Part shown: positions 25,892-36,000 of the stretch, in pieces
Position numbering within the stretch: the first letter of the stretch is position 1
How the letters are laid out: each line of letters starts with the position of its first letter
DNA from: Bacteroidota bacterium
GTDB taxonomy: Bacteria; Bacteroidota; Rhodothermia; Rhodothermales; Bin80
Length of the DNA: 46,082 nucleotides
Direction: 5' to 3'
Assembly: GCA_028875125.1 (NCBI GenBank)
Contig: JAPPGC010000005.1
Coordinates: forward strand, 1-46,082
The notes under the pieces: generated by a model
Databases searched by the model: none
What the model saw: only the letters and a program-made list of their open reading frames with translations
Told to the model about the DNA's origin: nothing
Position numbers and translations under genes: made by a program

Positions 25892-27058
25892 ATGATGTCC
25901 AGAAGCAATTATTCAATCGGACGAAATGCAGTCACTGCGCTGATGATCGCAGGCCTGGTTCTCAATACCTCAGCCTGTGACCCGGTAATGGAACCCACGG
26001 AAATACCCGTAGGAGTGATCCTGCCACTCTCGGGCACGCTGAGCCCGCTCGCGCAGAGTGTCATGAATGGCATGGATCTGGCGCTGGAAGAGATCAATGC
26101 CAGGGAGTCATTTCGTCTTCGTTTCATTGTGGAGGACGGAAAGAGTAACGTTGATAGCGCCTTGGCCGCATACACTAGACTTGCGGACCAGCACAAGGTA
26201 CCAGCTATTATTGGACCTGCATCTTCAACCGAGACAGAACGTGCGATCCCGCTAATCAACAATAAGAAAATAGCTACCCTCAGTGCGACTGCAGCCCGCA
26301 GCGGCCTGGGCGCTCAGAGTGAATTCCTGTTTCTCTCGTCGCTCTCCGTCGGCCGTACGGTACCCGAAGGTGTGCGTATCTCGAAAAAACATCTGGGCTA
26401 CAAGAGTGTCGCGACGCTTGTCAATAAGGTGGATGCATTTTCCAACAGCAGCAATGATTTCATAACACAGGAGCTGGGGACGCACAGTGATGTGACCATA
26501 GTTCATGCGGCTTCGTACCGGCTTCCTCAGGGACAGAGTTTTGGAGATATTACGGCTCAACTGACAGCGATTCAGAATGCTGTCCCCACACCTGATGCCA
26601 TCTTTCTATCTGCGTTGCCGGAAGGAAGAATCGGCACACTCATTGCCGCTCACCGGCTGGGACTTCGCATACCATTCATCGTCAACTTTATTTCGATAGA
26701 AGCCATTCATGCCGTGAATGAAGCGGAACCCGGTGCCGCTGAGGGTACCATCACATTTCAGGTGTGGTTGCCAAATTCTGTAGTCGCGGAAAGTCGAGAG
26801 TTTGTAGATAACTACCGCAGTAAATTCGGCGAGGAGCCAGGAGACTTTGCTGCCCGCGGCTACGCTGCCGTAACCATTCTGGGAGAGGCGTTGAACCGGG
26901 CTTCAGCGTATGATGCGACTTCGATCAGGGATGCCTTGGCCGAAATAAGAGATTTCCCCTCCATTTTCGGACCATTTTCCTTCGATGAGAATGGGGACGC
27001 TGTTACCAGCCCGGTCATCGCCCGAGTGCAGAATAATAAGTTTGAGGTCCTGGACTAG
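25892..27058 (+). CDS. Branched-chain-amino-acid-type (Peripla_BP_6) binding lipoprotein
   Basis: About 388 residues. The signal peptide (from MMSRSNYSIGRN...) ends in lipobox NTSAC, giving a lipid-anchored periplasmic protein. The mature part has the marks of the LivJ/receptor-type binding family: VGVILPLSGTLSPLAQSVMN, then GMDLALEEINA, VPAIIGPASSTETERAIPLI, and FGEEPGDFAARGYAAVTIL near the C-terminus. No permease or ATPase genes of the Liv type are adjacent, so it is an orphan and may be a sensor or serve a distant transporter. Two tandem ATGs (25892 and 25895) can start it; an ATG at 25832 would put 20 unlikely residues before the signal peptide. Confidence 0.8.
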   Translation: MMSRSNYSIGRNAVTALMIAGLVLNTSACDPVMEPTEIPVGVILPLSGTLSPLAQSVMNGMDLALEEINARESFRLRFIVEDGKSNVDSALAAYTRLADQHKVPAIIGPASSTETERAIPLINNKKIATLSATAARSGLGAQSEFLFLSSLSVGRTVPEGVRISKKHLGYKSVATLVNKVDAFSNSSNDFITQELGTHSDVTIVHAASYRLPQGQSFGDITAQLTAIQNAVPTPDAIFLSALPEGRIGTLIAAHRLGLRIPFIVNFISIEAIHAVNEAEPGAAEGTITFQVWLPNSVVAESREFVDNYRSKFGEEPGDFAARGYAAVTILGEALNRASAYDATSIRDALAEIRDFPSIFGPFSFDENGDAVTSPVIARVQNNKFEVLD

Positions 27059-27233
27059 TAAGGTCTGCATGCACAATTTCGAGACATATTCCCTATCTTT
27101 CGCTCGCGGGAACCACAAACAATAGTATTTCACCCTGACACGTTACCACTTGCGAGTCCTGTTACGCGTGCATATACATGACAATCACAGCTGCACCTGA
27201 CAAGCAATAGGCCAAGACCTCCTTACTCGTCTT

Positions 27234-28316
27234 ATTAATAACCCCACGCTACACACAACCATTCTTGCCGGACTTCTGGTTTGTCTGGTCGTTGGCTGCA
27301 ACTCCAGATCTGCAGTTGATCAGGTTCTGACTCCGACTCACGTGGATTTCGGAGACCTCTTTGTGCGAGAGAGCACAGTTCAGCTTGATAACACGGTGCT
27401 GCTCGGTTCGATGTGGTACCTATTTGTTAATTCTGAAGGTAAACTCCTGGTACTTGATACCCAGAGTCTAGGCGTACACCTGTTTTCCCCTGACGGAATA
27501 TTGGTTTGGACAATGACAATCACCGACTGCAATCCCGAAGCAAACTTCAATTTCAGCCCACACGCTTCATTTCTGGACGATTCTCGTGTTGCCGTTTTAA
27601 TTGACAAGGGGGCGATCGTTTTAGGTCAGAATGGGGAGTGCGACCAGACTATCACTAATGCAGATATGGCGACCAATACGTGGGGGCTATGCTCGTACCG
27701 GGATTCAATATTTGCCATGCCGCGCTATATCCAGAACAGCACGTTCATTCGAGCCTATAGTTCAGATTTTACACTCGTTGATCAGTTTCCACTCCCGGCG
27801 CCCAAGTTCCAAAGACGGGCATCCATTATGTTGACGAACCCGGGATTCGCTATGGGATGTTTTGATGACGATGTCTGGTGGGTATTTTCAGAAAACTTTG
27901 ACGCCACTCCTCGACTATCCCGTACAGGACTGACCCGATTTAAGCCGGACTTTTTTGTGGAGCGGACTCGGGATTATCCAGAGTTTGGGTTAGCGGGGGA
28001 GTTCAACTTTACCGAGATGGTTATAAAAGCTGAAGCCGAGGCAACAAGGGTGATGGGCATATTCGCACTTGATAACGAGACACGCATGATCATGTACAAT
28101 TCCATTGATCCTAGCAATGAGGAACTGGATAACGGGGCCATCATTGCCAGTCACAGTGATCAATTTCCAGTTGTCAGTACGCAGTTTGAGGAGACTCCAG
28201 AGGCCATAGGGAACGGAAGATTGTATTTCGTGGGTGATCTTGAAGATGAATCCTTTGAAGAAATCCTCAACCCTACGATCATCAGCTACCGATTTGTCCC
28301 GCCATCGGGAGAGTAA
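27234..28316 (+). CDS. Beta-propeller-like lipoprotein lacking a standard start codon
   Basis: The frame downstream of the GTG at 27342 lacks any export signal, but the same frame upstream encodes a clean lipoprotein signal: LHTTILAGLLVCLVVGC, with the lipobox Cys at 27297-27299. Between the upstream stop (27198-27200) and this signal there is no ATG, GTG or TTG; candidates are ATT at 27234 or ACG at 27246, where an ATG would be expected. I therefore start it at 27234 with low certainty. The mature part (about 330 residues) has repeated strand-turn patterns such as EGKLLVLDTQSLGVHLFSPD and FLDDSRVAVLIDKGAIVLG, as in six-bladed NHL/propeller proteins. Function unknown. Confidence 0.55.
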   Translation: MNNPTLHTTILAGLLVCLVVGCNSRSAVDQVLTPTHVDFGDLFVRESTVQLDNTVLLGSMWYLFVNSEGKLLVLDTQSLGVHLFSPDGILVWTMTITDCNPEANFNFSPHASFLDDSRVAVLIDKGAIVLGQNGECDQTITNADMATNTWGLCSYRDSIFAMPRYIQNSTFIRAYSSDFTLVDQFPLPAPKFQRRASIMLTNPGFAMGCFDDDVWWVFSENFDATPRLSRTGLTRFKPDFFVERTRDYPEFGLAGEFNFTEMVIKAEAEATRVMGIFALDNETRMIMYNSIDPSNEELDNGAIIASHSDQFPVVSTQFEETPEAIGNGRLYFVGDLEDESFEEILNPTIISYRFVPPSGE

Positions 28317-28332
28317 TGAATCACTGATTCAT
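28316..28332. terminator. Short perfect hairpin at the end of the propeller lipoprotein gene
   Basis: ATGAATC (28316-28322), loop ACT, GATTCAT (28326-28332) form a 7-bp perfect stem that starts on the stop codon of the lipoprotein gene. No T-run follows, so intrinsic termination is uncertain. Confidence 0.3.
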
Positions 28333-28459
28333 GTAGACGTTAATGGAAGGCCTTGGTCGATTCGGCGTGCTGCAAGACGATAGGTCTCATGTAGGATACC
28401 AACCTATGACAGCCGACACATTTCACCTTAGCGGTTTGAAGTTCTTCCACACCTAGCCC

Positions 28460-31400
28460 TCAGATCGTATCAGTCCGGGTTTTCATTCGAGCAACTATAC
28501 TGTACAATACTGGGACTATGAAAAGGGTAAGTATGGTTGCACTGGTTAAGCCACCAACTATGGCAATAGCCAGTGGCGCACGCAACTCTGCTCCCTGACC
28601 GAAACCCAACGCCAAGGGCAAGAGACCAAGAACTGTCGTGATCGTGGTCATAAGAATCGGTCGTACACGATCACGCCCCGCCGCCAGGATAGCCTCGCGT
28701 ATCGGCATACCCGCGGCACGCCTCTGATTAATGAAATCAGTCTTTATGATTGCATCATTAACCACAATTCCAACAAGTACCACAGCCCCCATAAGGCTCA
28801 TCAGGTTAATGGACTGGCCTGTAAGGCCGAGCACAAAAGAGACCCCTGCTGCCGCCAGAGGCACAGATACCAGGATGATTAGCGGTTGAACCAGGTTTTC
28901 AAACTGAGCTGCCAAAATCAGGTATACAAGCAACAAGCTTAATGCAAGACTGAGACCTACCCCGAACAGACTTTGCTGAAACACCTCAGCTGCGCCCCCT
29001 ACACGACTGCGTACGGTGATTGGCAGGACACTTCTAGTTACCTCGTTCACTGCGCCTATTGCCCTTCCAAGGTCATATCCTTGCGCCACATCAGCTGTCA
29101 ATCGAATAACAGAAGCCTGCTCTACTCGAATGAGAGCAGCCGGTAATGGTAATGATGTCGCGGTAACAAACTCTCCGATGGGCATCAATCCATCGCGTGT
29201 CCGGATCTGTTCAGCCAAGAGCCGCTCAATAGAATCAATATGACGCGACCGTATCACAATAGGCACTTCCTCGTTCACGGTCTTGAGTGTGGTCGCCTCA
29301 CTTCCGCGTGCGCCGGCCTCCAGGTATACCGTCAACGCTCCTGCGGTAACTCCAAAACGGTTCATTACATCACGCTTGAAGCCAAGTTGGTACGTAGGTA
29401 CCGACGCCGCATCCGTACGACGCACATTGGCCAGTTCCGGTCTTACCTCCAACAGTTGTTGAACGCGCGCTACGACATTTTCTGCATCACGCCGCTCTTC
29501 GCTCACAAGATCGATTAGTATATCGGCGTCACTCGTGGTCAGCAGTTGCTCAAGTTGGGTTTCTACACGCTGAACCTTGATCGAGACATCGTCGGGCAGA
29601 TCAAGTGACTGTACATCTGATAATATTTTATCGGCGCGCTGCCCCGGCGGTAACAATAAGGTAACGTCACCTTCATAGGACGGGCGTGGATCCAGGTCTA
29701 AACGAGCTTGATCGCGTTCCCCTAGGTCCGCAAGCACTCTTTCAGCCCATCCTCTAGACTTTGCCTGGGACTCAATGTCTGATGCACGCGCTGCAACCAT
29801 TGCTAGGTCAGCATCTGTAGGTAGCGTAATCCGCACATCAATGCGCCCCTGCTCCGTCTTCGGGATCACTTCGCGAGGCAGGTTCGTGATTAACAATCCG
29901 GCGCCCATGAGCACCAGAGCACAAAGCATCACTACCGTCAAACGATGATCCAAACTCCAAGAAAGGGCACGTTCATAACCTGATAAGAGTCTCGCTCCAA
30001 AACGAGACTCGCGCTCCCCTCGGACAGCGGTTTTCTTTTCACGCGATACTATGAGTGGGACAACAGTAAGTGCCACGAGCAATGAAGCCAGCAGCGAACA
30101 CACAACTGCCAGCGACTGATCCCGGAAGAGGCGTCCCGCCAATCCCTCTACCAGCGTGATCGGCAAAAAGACGGCAATCGTGGTCAGCGTGCTTGCCGTT
30201 ATAGCCCCTGCAACCTCGGATACACCATTGCGGGCAGCTTCCAACGGCCCCTGCCCCTGCTCCCGCAAGCGGGAAATATTCTCAATAACAACAATGGCAT
30301 TATCAACAAGCATACCCGCACCCAGCGCAAGGCCACTCAGCGAGATCAGGTTGAAAGTGACCTCCAGTGGCTCAAATAACACCAATGTCACCGCTACCGA
30401 AAGCGGTACTGCAATCGCAGCCGCCAAAAGAACACGCGCACGCTTCAGGAAAACAAGCAAAACCACGATTGCCAGGATGCCTCCCAACATCACGGCCTGC
30501 GTAACCCCGCCGATCGCTGCTCTGATGAACGTGCTCTCATCCACAACTACATCCAGGGTGATCCGCTCATGTTCTTCTTCCAGTTCAGTCAGAACTGTTC
30601 GAATTTCTTCTACTGCCCGAACAACATTCGCGTCCGCCTTACGCTCAACAAGCAATAGAAGTGTTTCTGCACCATCTAGACGAACCAGTCCACGACGGTC
30701 CATAACTCCGTCGCGTACCTCAGCAATATCCCGCAATCGAAGGGGCGCATTGTTCCGTACGGAAATGACCGTTTCTGCAATATCTTCGGCGTCCTTGAAC
30801 TCCCCGCTAACTTCAACGGGATATCTGAACGGCCCCCGCCGAATTACCCCGCCCTGCGCCGCTACGTTTGCCCCCTGCAACCGGCCTGCAATCTGATTTA
30901 GGCTGATCCCGTACGCCAGGATCTGGTTGGGATCAACATCAATTTCGATTTGACGTTCAAATCCGCCGGTCACCTGAACGCGCGCGACATCACCAAGCTG
31001 CTCCAGTCGCCGTGCAATAATGTCTCGACCAACACGCTTGAGCTCCACCAGATCGTCTGATCGCCCCCCTTGCAGTTCTTGCGCATAACGCAGTGCAATG
31101 ATCATTATAGGGCGATCACCTGGATTAAGGTGTAGTACAGCCGGCCTGGATGCTTCACGCGGGAAAGTGTCACCTATGCGATCCAGATTTTCTCGGACAT
31201 CCAGTAACGCTAGATCCAAGTCTGTATTCCACCCGAACTGCATATGTACAAGACTCCCGCCAAGAAGCGTACGTGAAGTCACGCGCGTGAGCCCCGCCGT
31301 GCCGGCAACAGCTTGTTCCACTTGCTCGGTTACAGCCCGCTCAACTCTTTCCGGGGGCACATCAGGGTAACTAGTCCATACTACAAGCCCCGGATATCGC

Positions 31401-31522
31401 AGGTCAGGGAGCAAAGCAACCGGCAACCTTACGTAGGCTACGGCCGCCAACACTATCAGCAGCATGTAGAATGCCGTGACTGCTACCGGACGATTAAGGC
31501 AGGCTGCAATAAAGGTTTTCAT
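28460..31522 (-). CDS. RND efflux permease (AcrB/MdtC-like), first of two
   Basis: A 1020-residue inner-membrane transporter, full family length. N-terminus FIAACLNRPVAVTAFYMLLI is helix 1; the proton-relay region reads ALGAGMLVDNAIVVIENISR in TM4, and the second-half counterpart is VGIVVNDAIIKTDFINQRRA. Two large periplasmic loops lie between TM1/TM2 and TM7/TM8. It works as a trimer with a periplasmic adaptor and an outer-membrane channel, exporting drugs or lipophilic compounds by proton antiport. The adaptor gene ends 32 nt upstream; no TolC-like channel gene is in the window. Confidence 0.9.
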   Translation of the reverse strand: MKTFIAACLNRPVAVTAFYMLLIVLAAVAYVRLPVALLPDLRYPGLVVWTSYPDVPPERVERAVTEQVEQAVAGTAGLTRVTSRTLLGGSLVHMQFGWNTDLDLALLDVRENLDRIGDTFPREASRPAVLHLNPGDRPIMIIALRYAQELQGGRSDDLVELKRVGRDIIARRLEQLGDVARVQVTGGFERQIEIDVDPNQILAYGISLNQIAGRLQGANVAAQGGVIRRGPFRYPVEVSGEFKDAEDIAETVISVRNNAPLRLRDIAEVRDGVMDRRGLVRLDGAETLLLLVERKADANVVRAVEEIRTVLTELEEEHERITLDVVVDESTFIRAAIGGVTQAVMLGGILAIVVLLVFLKRARVLLAAAIAVPLSVAVTLVLFEPLEVTFNLISLSGLALGAGMLVDNAIVVIENISRLREQGQGPLEAARNGVSEVAGAITASTLTTIAVFLPITLVEGLAGRLFRDQSLAVVCSLLASLLVALTVVPLIVSREKKTAVRGERESRFGARLLSGYERALSWSLDHRLTVVMLCALVLMGAGLLITNLPREVIPKTEQGRIDVRITLPTDADLAMVAARASDIESQAKSRGWAERVLADLGERDQARLDLDPRPSYEGDVTLLLPPGQRADKILSDVQSLDLPDDVSIKVQRVETQLEQLLTTSDADILIDLVSEERRDAENVVARVQQLLEVRPELANVRRTDAASVPTYQLGFKRDVMNRFGVTAGALTVYLEAGARGSEATTLKTVNEEVPIVIRSRHIDSIERLLAEQIRTRDGLMPIGEFVTATSLPLPAALIRVEQASVIRLTADVAQGYDLGRAIGAVNEVTRSVLPITVRSRVGGAAEVFQQSLFGVGLSLALSLLLVYLILAAQFENLVQPLIILVSVPLAAAGVSFVLGLTGQSINLMSLMGAVVLVGIVVNDAIIKTDFINQRRAAGMPIREAILAAGRDRVRPILMTTITTVLGLLPLALGFGQGAELRAPLAIAIVGGLTSATILTLFIVPVLYSIVARMKTRTDTI

Positions 31523-31554
31523 GTCTCACCAGAGATCACCCAGCAACTCAATTC

Positions 31555-33015
31555 CTACTTCAACCCCAATTCTACTACAGCGGTTACCTCTACAGGAACG
31601 TCATGAGCCAGCGCATAATTACCCATGACGATTAGTGAGTCGCCCGGCTCAACAATACTCGGCGGATCACCACCAATGATTTCCGTGAAATCGCCGGAGC
31701 GCTCGCCTACGATCACATACATCCAGTAGGATCTACCTCCTACAACTAGGAAAACAACATCTCTGCCCTGCCGAACGACTACAGCGTCAGATGGAACTAC
31801 CATTCGATCCTGTAAACGGTTTTTTTCCAGAGCTATATCCGCATAAAGGCCCGATACGAGCCGCCCACCGGGATTCTGCAATGCTACAGTGACGCGCCCG
31901 ACCCCGGTCCCTGGTTCAATGGAGGGATTGACTGCATGCACGTAGCCCTGGAACGGTTCATCGCTGTAGCTCGGTATACTCACGTTAGCCGATACTCCTC
32001 TAAGAATATGCACCAAGTCACCCTCCAGGACATCCACCTTCACTTTCATTCGATTATCGTCGATCAACGTAAGCAGTGTCGTACCAGCCCCGATGTTCTG
32101 CCCCGCTTCCACCACAAGGTCTGCTATTCGTCCTGTGAATGGGGCCACAACGCGTGTACGCTCCACTTGTAGGCGGGCCCGCTCAACCTGCAGTTCGGTC
32201 TGCGTCAGATTCTTGGTCACTGCTGCAACATCCTCGCGTTGATTACCCACGAGTAGATTCATGGCTTCAAAACGACGGCGAGCATTATCCAGTTCTGTCT
32301 GCAGGAGATTCCCAGCTGCAAATGCTTCCTGTGCGGTCTTCAGCTGGGCTCTGGCTTCTGCTAGTTTAGTGGTGTCGGCTTCGGTCAGTTCCCCGGCATT
32401 GCTGAGTTGTACCGAAAAAACCGACAATGCCTGGAGCCGGGCTGCTTCAGCTTCCCTAAGCCGAATGAGGGGTTCGCGATCATCCAGTCGCAGCAGCACC
32501 TGACCTGCCTGTACACGCTGCCCTTCTTCTACGGGTCGTTCAAGAATGAGGCCACCGATCTCTGCACTTATCTCGGCTTTTCTCCACGGTGCCAAGTGTC
32601 CCGTCGCTTCTGCGCGAAGCGGGAACTCCCCCCGCTCTATTACCATGACTTCAACTGGAGCACGTGCAGCTTCTGGCTCTTCAGTTAGTTGCCGATCGTC
32701 CTCCGAATCCTCCCCGGTTATGTAAGGCCATATTCCGTACAGGATCAACCCTGCCGTAGCCAACGCTAAAATCAAACCGAATACCTGCCAAGGACGAATC
32801 TTTACTGAATGAGCGCGATTTACTGGCCGTAAAATGATTTTTTTTCGGTCTATTCCGAGTCTATAATCCGAATGTCTCTTGCAGCAAGAAGCTTGCCAAA
32901 GTGAACGAACTACACGATAGGCAAGGCAACTTCCCCTCCGGGGCGTTCGCTGAACTATGCTGCCGAAATATAGTTCAGCTTTACCGTGTCGATTGGAATG
33001 TTGTCCGCCAAACAC
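31555..33015 (-). CDS. RND periplasmic adaptor (HlyD/AcrA family)
   Basis: The conserved part has one N-terminal membrane helix (VFGLILALATAGLILYG), a lipoyl half (EEGQRVQAGQVLLRLDD), a coiled-coil hairpin of about 100 residues, the second lipoyl half (VVAPFTGRIADLVVEAGQNI) and a beta-barrel. It joins the inner-membrane permease to an outer-membrane channel. The only ATG in frame (33015) would add 70 residues of unlikely sequence (Arg/Cys-rich) and come within 16 bp of the start of the divergent second permease. TTG at 32775 lies inside the membrane helix; ATT/ATC at 32835/32838 fit best by protein alignment. The real 5' end is thus open, and the stretch 32840-33030 is probably the divergent promoter region. 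Confidence 0.8.
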   Translation of the reverse strand: MFGGQHSNRHGKAELYFGSIVQRTPRRGSCLAYRVVRSLWQASCCKRHSDYRLGIDRKKIILRPVNRAHSVKIRPWQVFGLILALATAGLILYGIWPYITGEDSEDDRQLTEEPEAARAPVEVMVIERGEFPLRAEATGHLAPWRKAEISAEIGGLILERPVEEGQRVQAGQVLLRLDDREPLIRLREAEAARLQALSVFSVQLSNAGELTEADTTKLAEARAQLKTAQEAFAAGNLLQTELDNARRRFEAMNLLVGNQREDVAAVTKNLTQTELQVERARLQVERTRVVAPFTGRIADLVVEAGQNIGAGTTLLTLIDDNRMKVKVDVLEGDLVHILRGVSANVSIPSYSDEPFQGYVHAVNPSIEPGTGVGRVTVALQNPGGRLVSGLYADIALEKNRLQDRMVVPSDAVVVRQGRDVVFLVVGGRSYWMYVIVGERSGDFTEIIGGDPPSIVEPGDSLIVMGNYALAHDVPVEVTAVVELGLK

Positions 33016-33031
33016 TATTCACGCAACTATT

Positions 33032-36000
33032 ATGTTCACTAAAGGAGCCGGGCTCCTGAAAAGGCCCATCTCAGTGATATCCTGGTGTGTTGCGCTAGTT
33101 CTTGCCGGCACCTGGGCTGCAATTGATATTCCAATTGAATACTCACCGAACACCGAGTTGCCCCGCGTGAGAGTTTCGGCAATTTGGCCCGGTGCATCCC
33201 CCCGGCAGGTCGAGCGGTACGTGACCGCCCCGATTGAACGTGAAATCCAGACCGTTCCCGGTATTGCCGAAATCGGTAGCATTTCCTCCGAGGGACGCTC
33301 ACATGTCCAGATCCTGGTGGATGAGGATGTTGACCTGAGCACTTTTGCCACCCAGATTGGTGAGCGTCTAACCCTGCTCAGAGACCAATTGCCTGATGAT
33401 GTATCACCTCGGTTGACTAAGCAGATCCCGGAGGCTTTTCGTGACGTACAGGGCTTCATGACACTAAGGTTAATCGGTCCCTACAACCCGGATGAACTTA
33501 GAAAACTGGCCGATGAACAGCTCAAACCTCAATTCGAAAGTCTGCCCGGTGTTGATCTGGTTGAGGTTACCGGCGGAAGTGAACGGGAGCTCCTGATTAC
33601 CCTGGATCCGGCCCGACTGGATGCCTATGGAATTGATTATTCCGAGGTGAGGGGACAAATAGATTCGGCTTTACGGGATCATGTTTTCGGACGCATGGAT
33701 GCCAAAGGCCGGGGACACCTGATGATTAGCCGCCCTGAACTTGATGTAAGCCTTCTGTCCGCCATCATAGTCAGCCGAAGTAATCCAGAGAAACTCCCGA
33801 TTCGCCTTGATCAAGTTGCTGACTTGAATCTGGGCCCGGCCCCACGCCAGAGTATCCGGCGTATTGACGGGCTTAATGCAGTGGCGTTGGATCTGGAACG
33901 GACCCGGGGTTCGCATATGATCAATGTCGCCAAGACCGTCAATAATCGAATTGAGGATATCCGGGACTCCCTGCCGGAAGGTGCGCGGCTGATGATCGTC
34001 ATGGATCGCACCGAGGACGTCCGCGAACTGCTAGATGATTTAGCACTACGCGGCGGTATCGGTCTAATCCTGGTCACATTCGTGCTGCTCTTTATGCTAA
34101 AGAGCGTAAGAGCTACTGCTATTGTGTTATTCAGTGTCGCTCTGGCACTGACACCTGCGCTGGCCCTGTTCAGGTTTTTCGACCTTTCCCTGAACGTAAT
34201 TACGCTGGCCGGCCTAGTGCTTGTCTTCGGCCTATTGGTGGACAACAGTGTTGTCATTGTTGAACAACTGCTCCTGCAGCAGCAAAAGTTAATGGCACGC
34301 GGAATTCAGGGGCTTGAGTTGCAAATAGTTCGCACACAAGCCGCCCTGAAGGCAGTATGGCTGCCGCTAATGGGAGGCACTTTAAGTACCATGGCCGTCA
34401 TGCTTCCCCTAGTTTACCTGAGCGGGGATTTGCGTGACTTGTTTCTGCCCTTTGGAGTTCTGGTAAGCCTTACCCTTCTTATCTCGTTGGCAAGCGCAGT
34501 CATCTTCGTGCCGGTAGTTGTGCGCTTTCTGCCTCCCAAAAGTGAAAAGCCGGAACACCGCTGGCTTAGACGAGCAGTTGCCTCACCTTACCGCCTGGTT
34601 GCCAGATTTCCGAAATCCACTCTGATCACACTGTTTCTTGTGCTCGGCGTCCCCATATGGACACTGCCCATGCAAATCAACGAGCCCCGGCGAGGATGGT
34701 CAAGTGAGGTTAAGGGACGTTTCGCCAACGTGTATAACGCTACCTTGGGAGCCCAAACAATCCAGAGAGCACGCGAATGGCTAGATCCACTCACAGGAGG
34801 AGTCCTGCGACCTTTTTTCAGGAACACATCATTCTACAAACCCTGGCGTTACCGTGAACGAGAATCCATCCGTGTTACCCTGACATTTCCAAAGGGAAAC
34901 ACGATTGAGCGGAGCGACTCGCTGATTGTGGATTTTGAGCAGATGGCCCTTGCGGAGGCGAGCGTTTATCGAACCGATGTACGGATCAGCGAGGACTATG
35001 CGCGATTGGAAATCGAATTCAAGAAAGGTGCACTCCTGGAACCTGGCCCCTATATCCTGCAAAGACGTCTCGTAGGCCGGGCCATCCTCCTCGGCGGATT
35101 ATCAGTGTACGTGTCAGGGATAATCCCGCAGACTAGTTATTCCAGTGGGGGTGGCGGTGGATCCGGTGGCGCACGGGTTAGCATGTATGGTCCAAACTAC
35201 GAGGACCTTGATGCCCTGGCAAATCAGTTTGCAGCCTTTGTTAAGCGAAGAAGTCGCCGTGTCCAAACCGTAGACTTGAATGGCACCCGAAATTCATGGG
35301 TTGCGACCCAGGCTCGCCATGTCCTTCAGCTTGAATGGTCCGGTGATGCTACTGCAAGAACCGGTACAGATGCCAGGTGGATTTATTATCGATTGAGACC
35401 CTACTTCGAGACCAACCGCGCATCCTGGAGGGCCGATATAGCTGGTGATACTCGAGTACCTATCCGGATTATTCTTGAGAAAGCTCCCGAGATGGACATT
35501 GACCGCATCATTCAGCGTCCACTCTTGGTCGCTGACAGCTCGGCCCTGAGGTTAGCAGGTGTGGCAAACTACAATATCACTCAAAGGCCTGCGGAGATTG
35601 AGCGTGAGGACCAGCAGTATGTACGTCATGTGTCCGTTGATTTTCGGGGCCCGTTTGACATGAGACGGAAGTTTATGGAGGATGCAGTCGCGGCTTTCTC
35701 TGTACCGCCTGGATATCGACTTGACTACGGGAATAATTTCTTCTTCACTGATGAAACCAAGCGTGCTTTCAGTTGGGTTTTTGTTGCAACCATTATCCTT
35801 GTATTCCTAGTTACGGCATCAGTGTTTGAGTCATGGCGTCTGCCCCTGGTGGTCATGCTCAGTGTTCCGCTAGCCGCAGTAGGCGTTTGTATGGGCTTCA
35901 TCTTCACTGGAACCAGCTTTGTTGAGGGGGCTTTTATCGGGATCGCTCTCCTGATTGGCATCGCTGTTAACGACAGTATTCTATTGACAGATCGTTTTCG

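Noticed and set aside
30156-30896. Plus-strand open frame of 246 codons inside the first RND permease gene
   Set aside because: Serine/threonine/arginine-rich antisense shadow of a clearly real RND gene; no domain.
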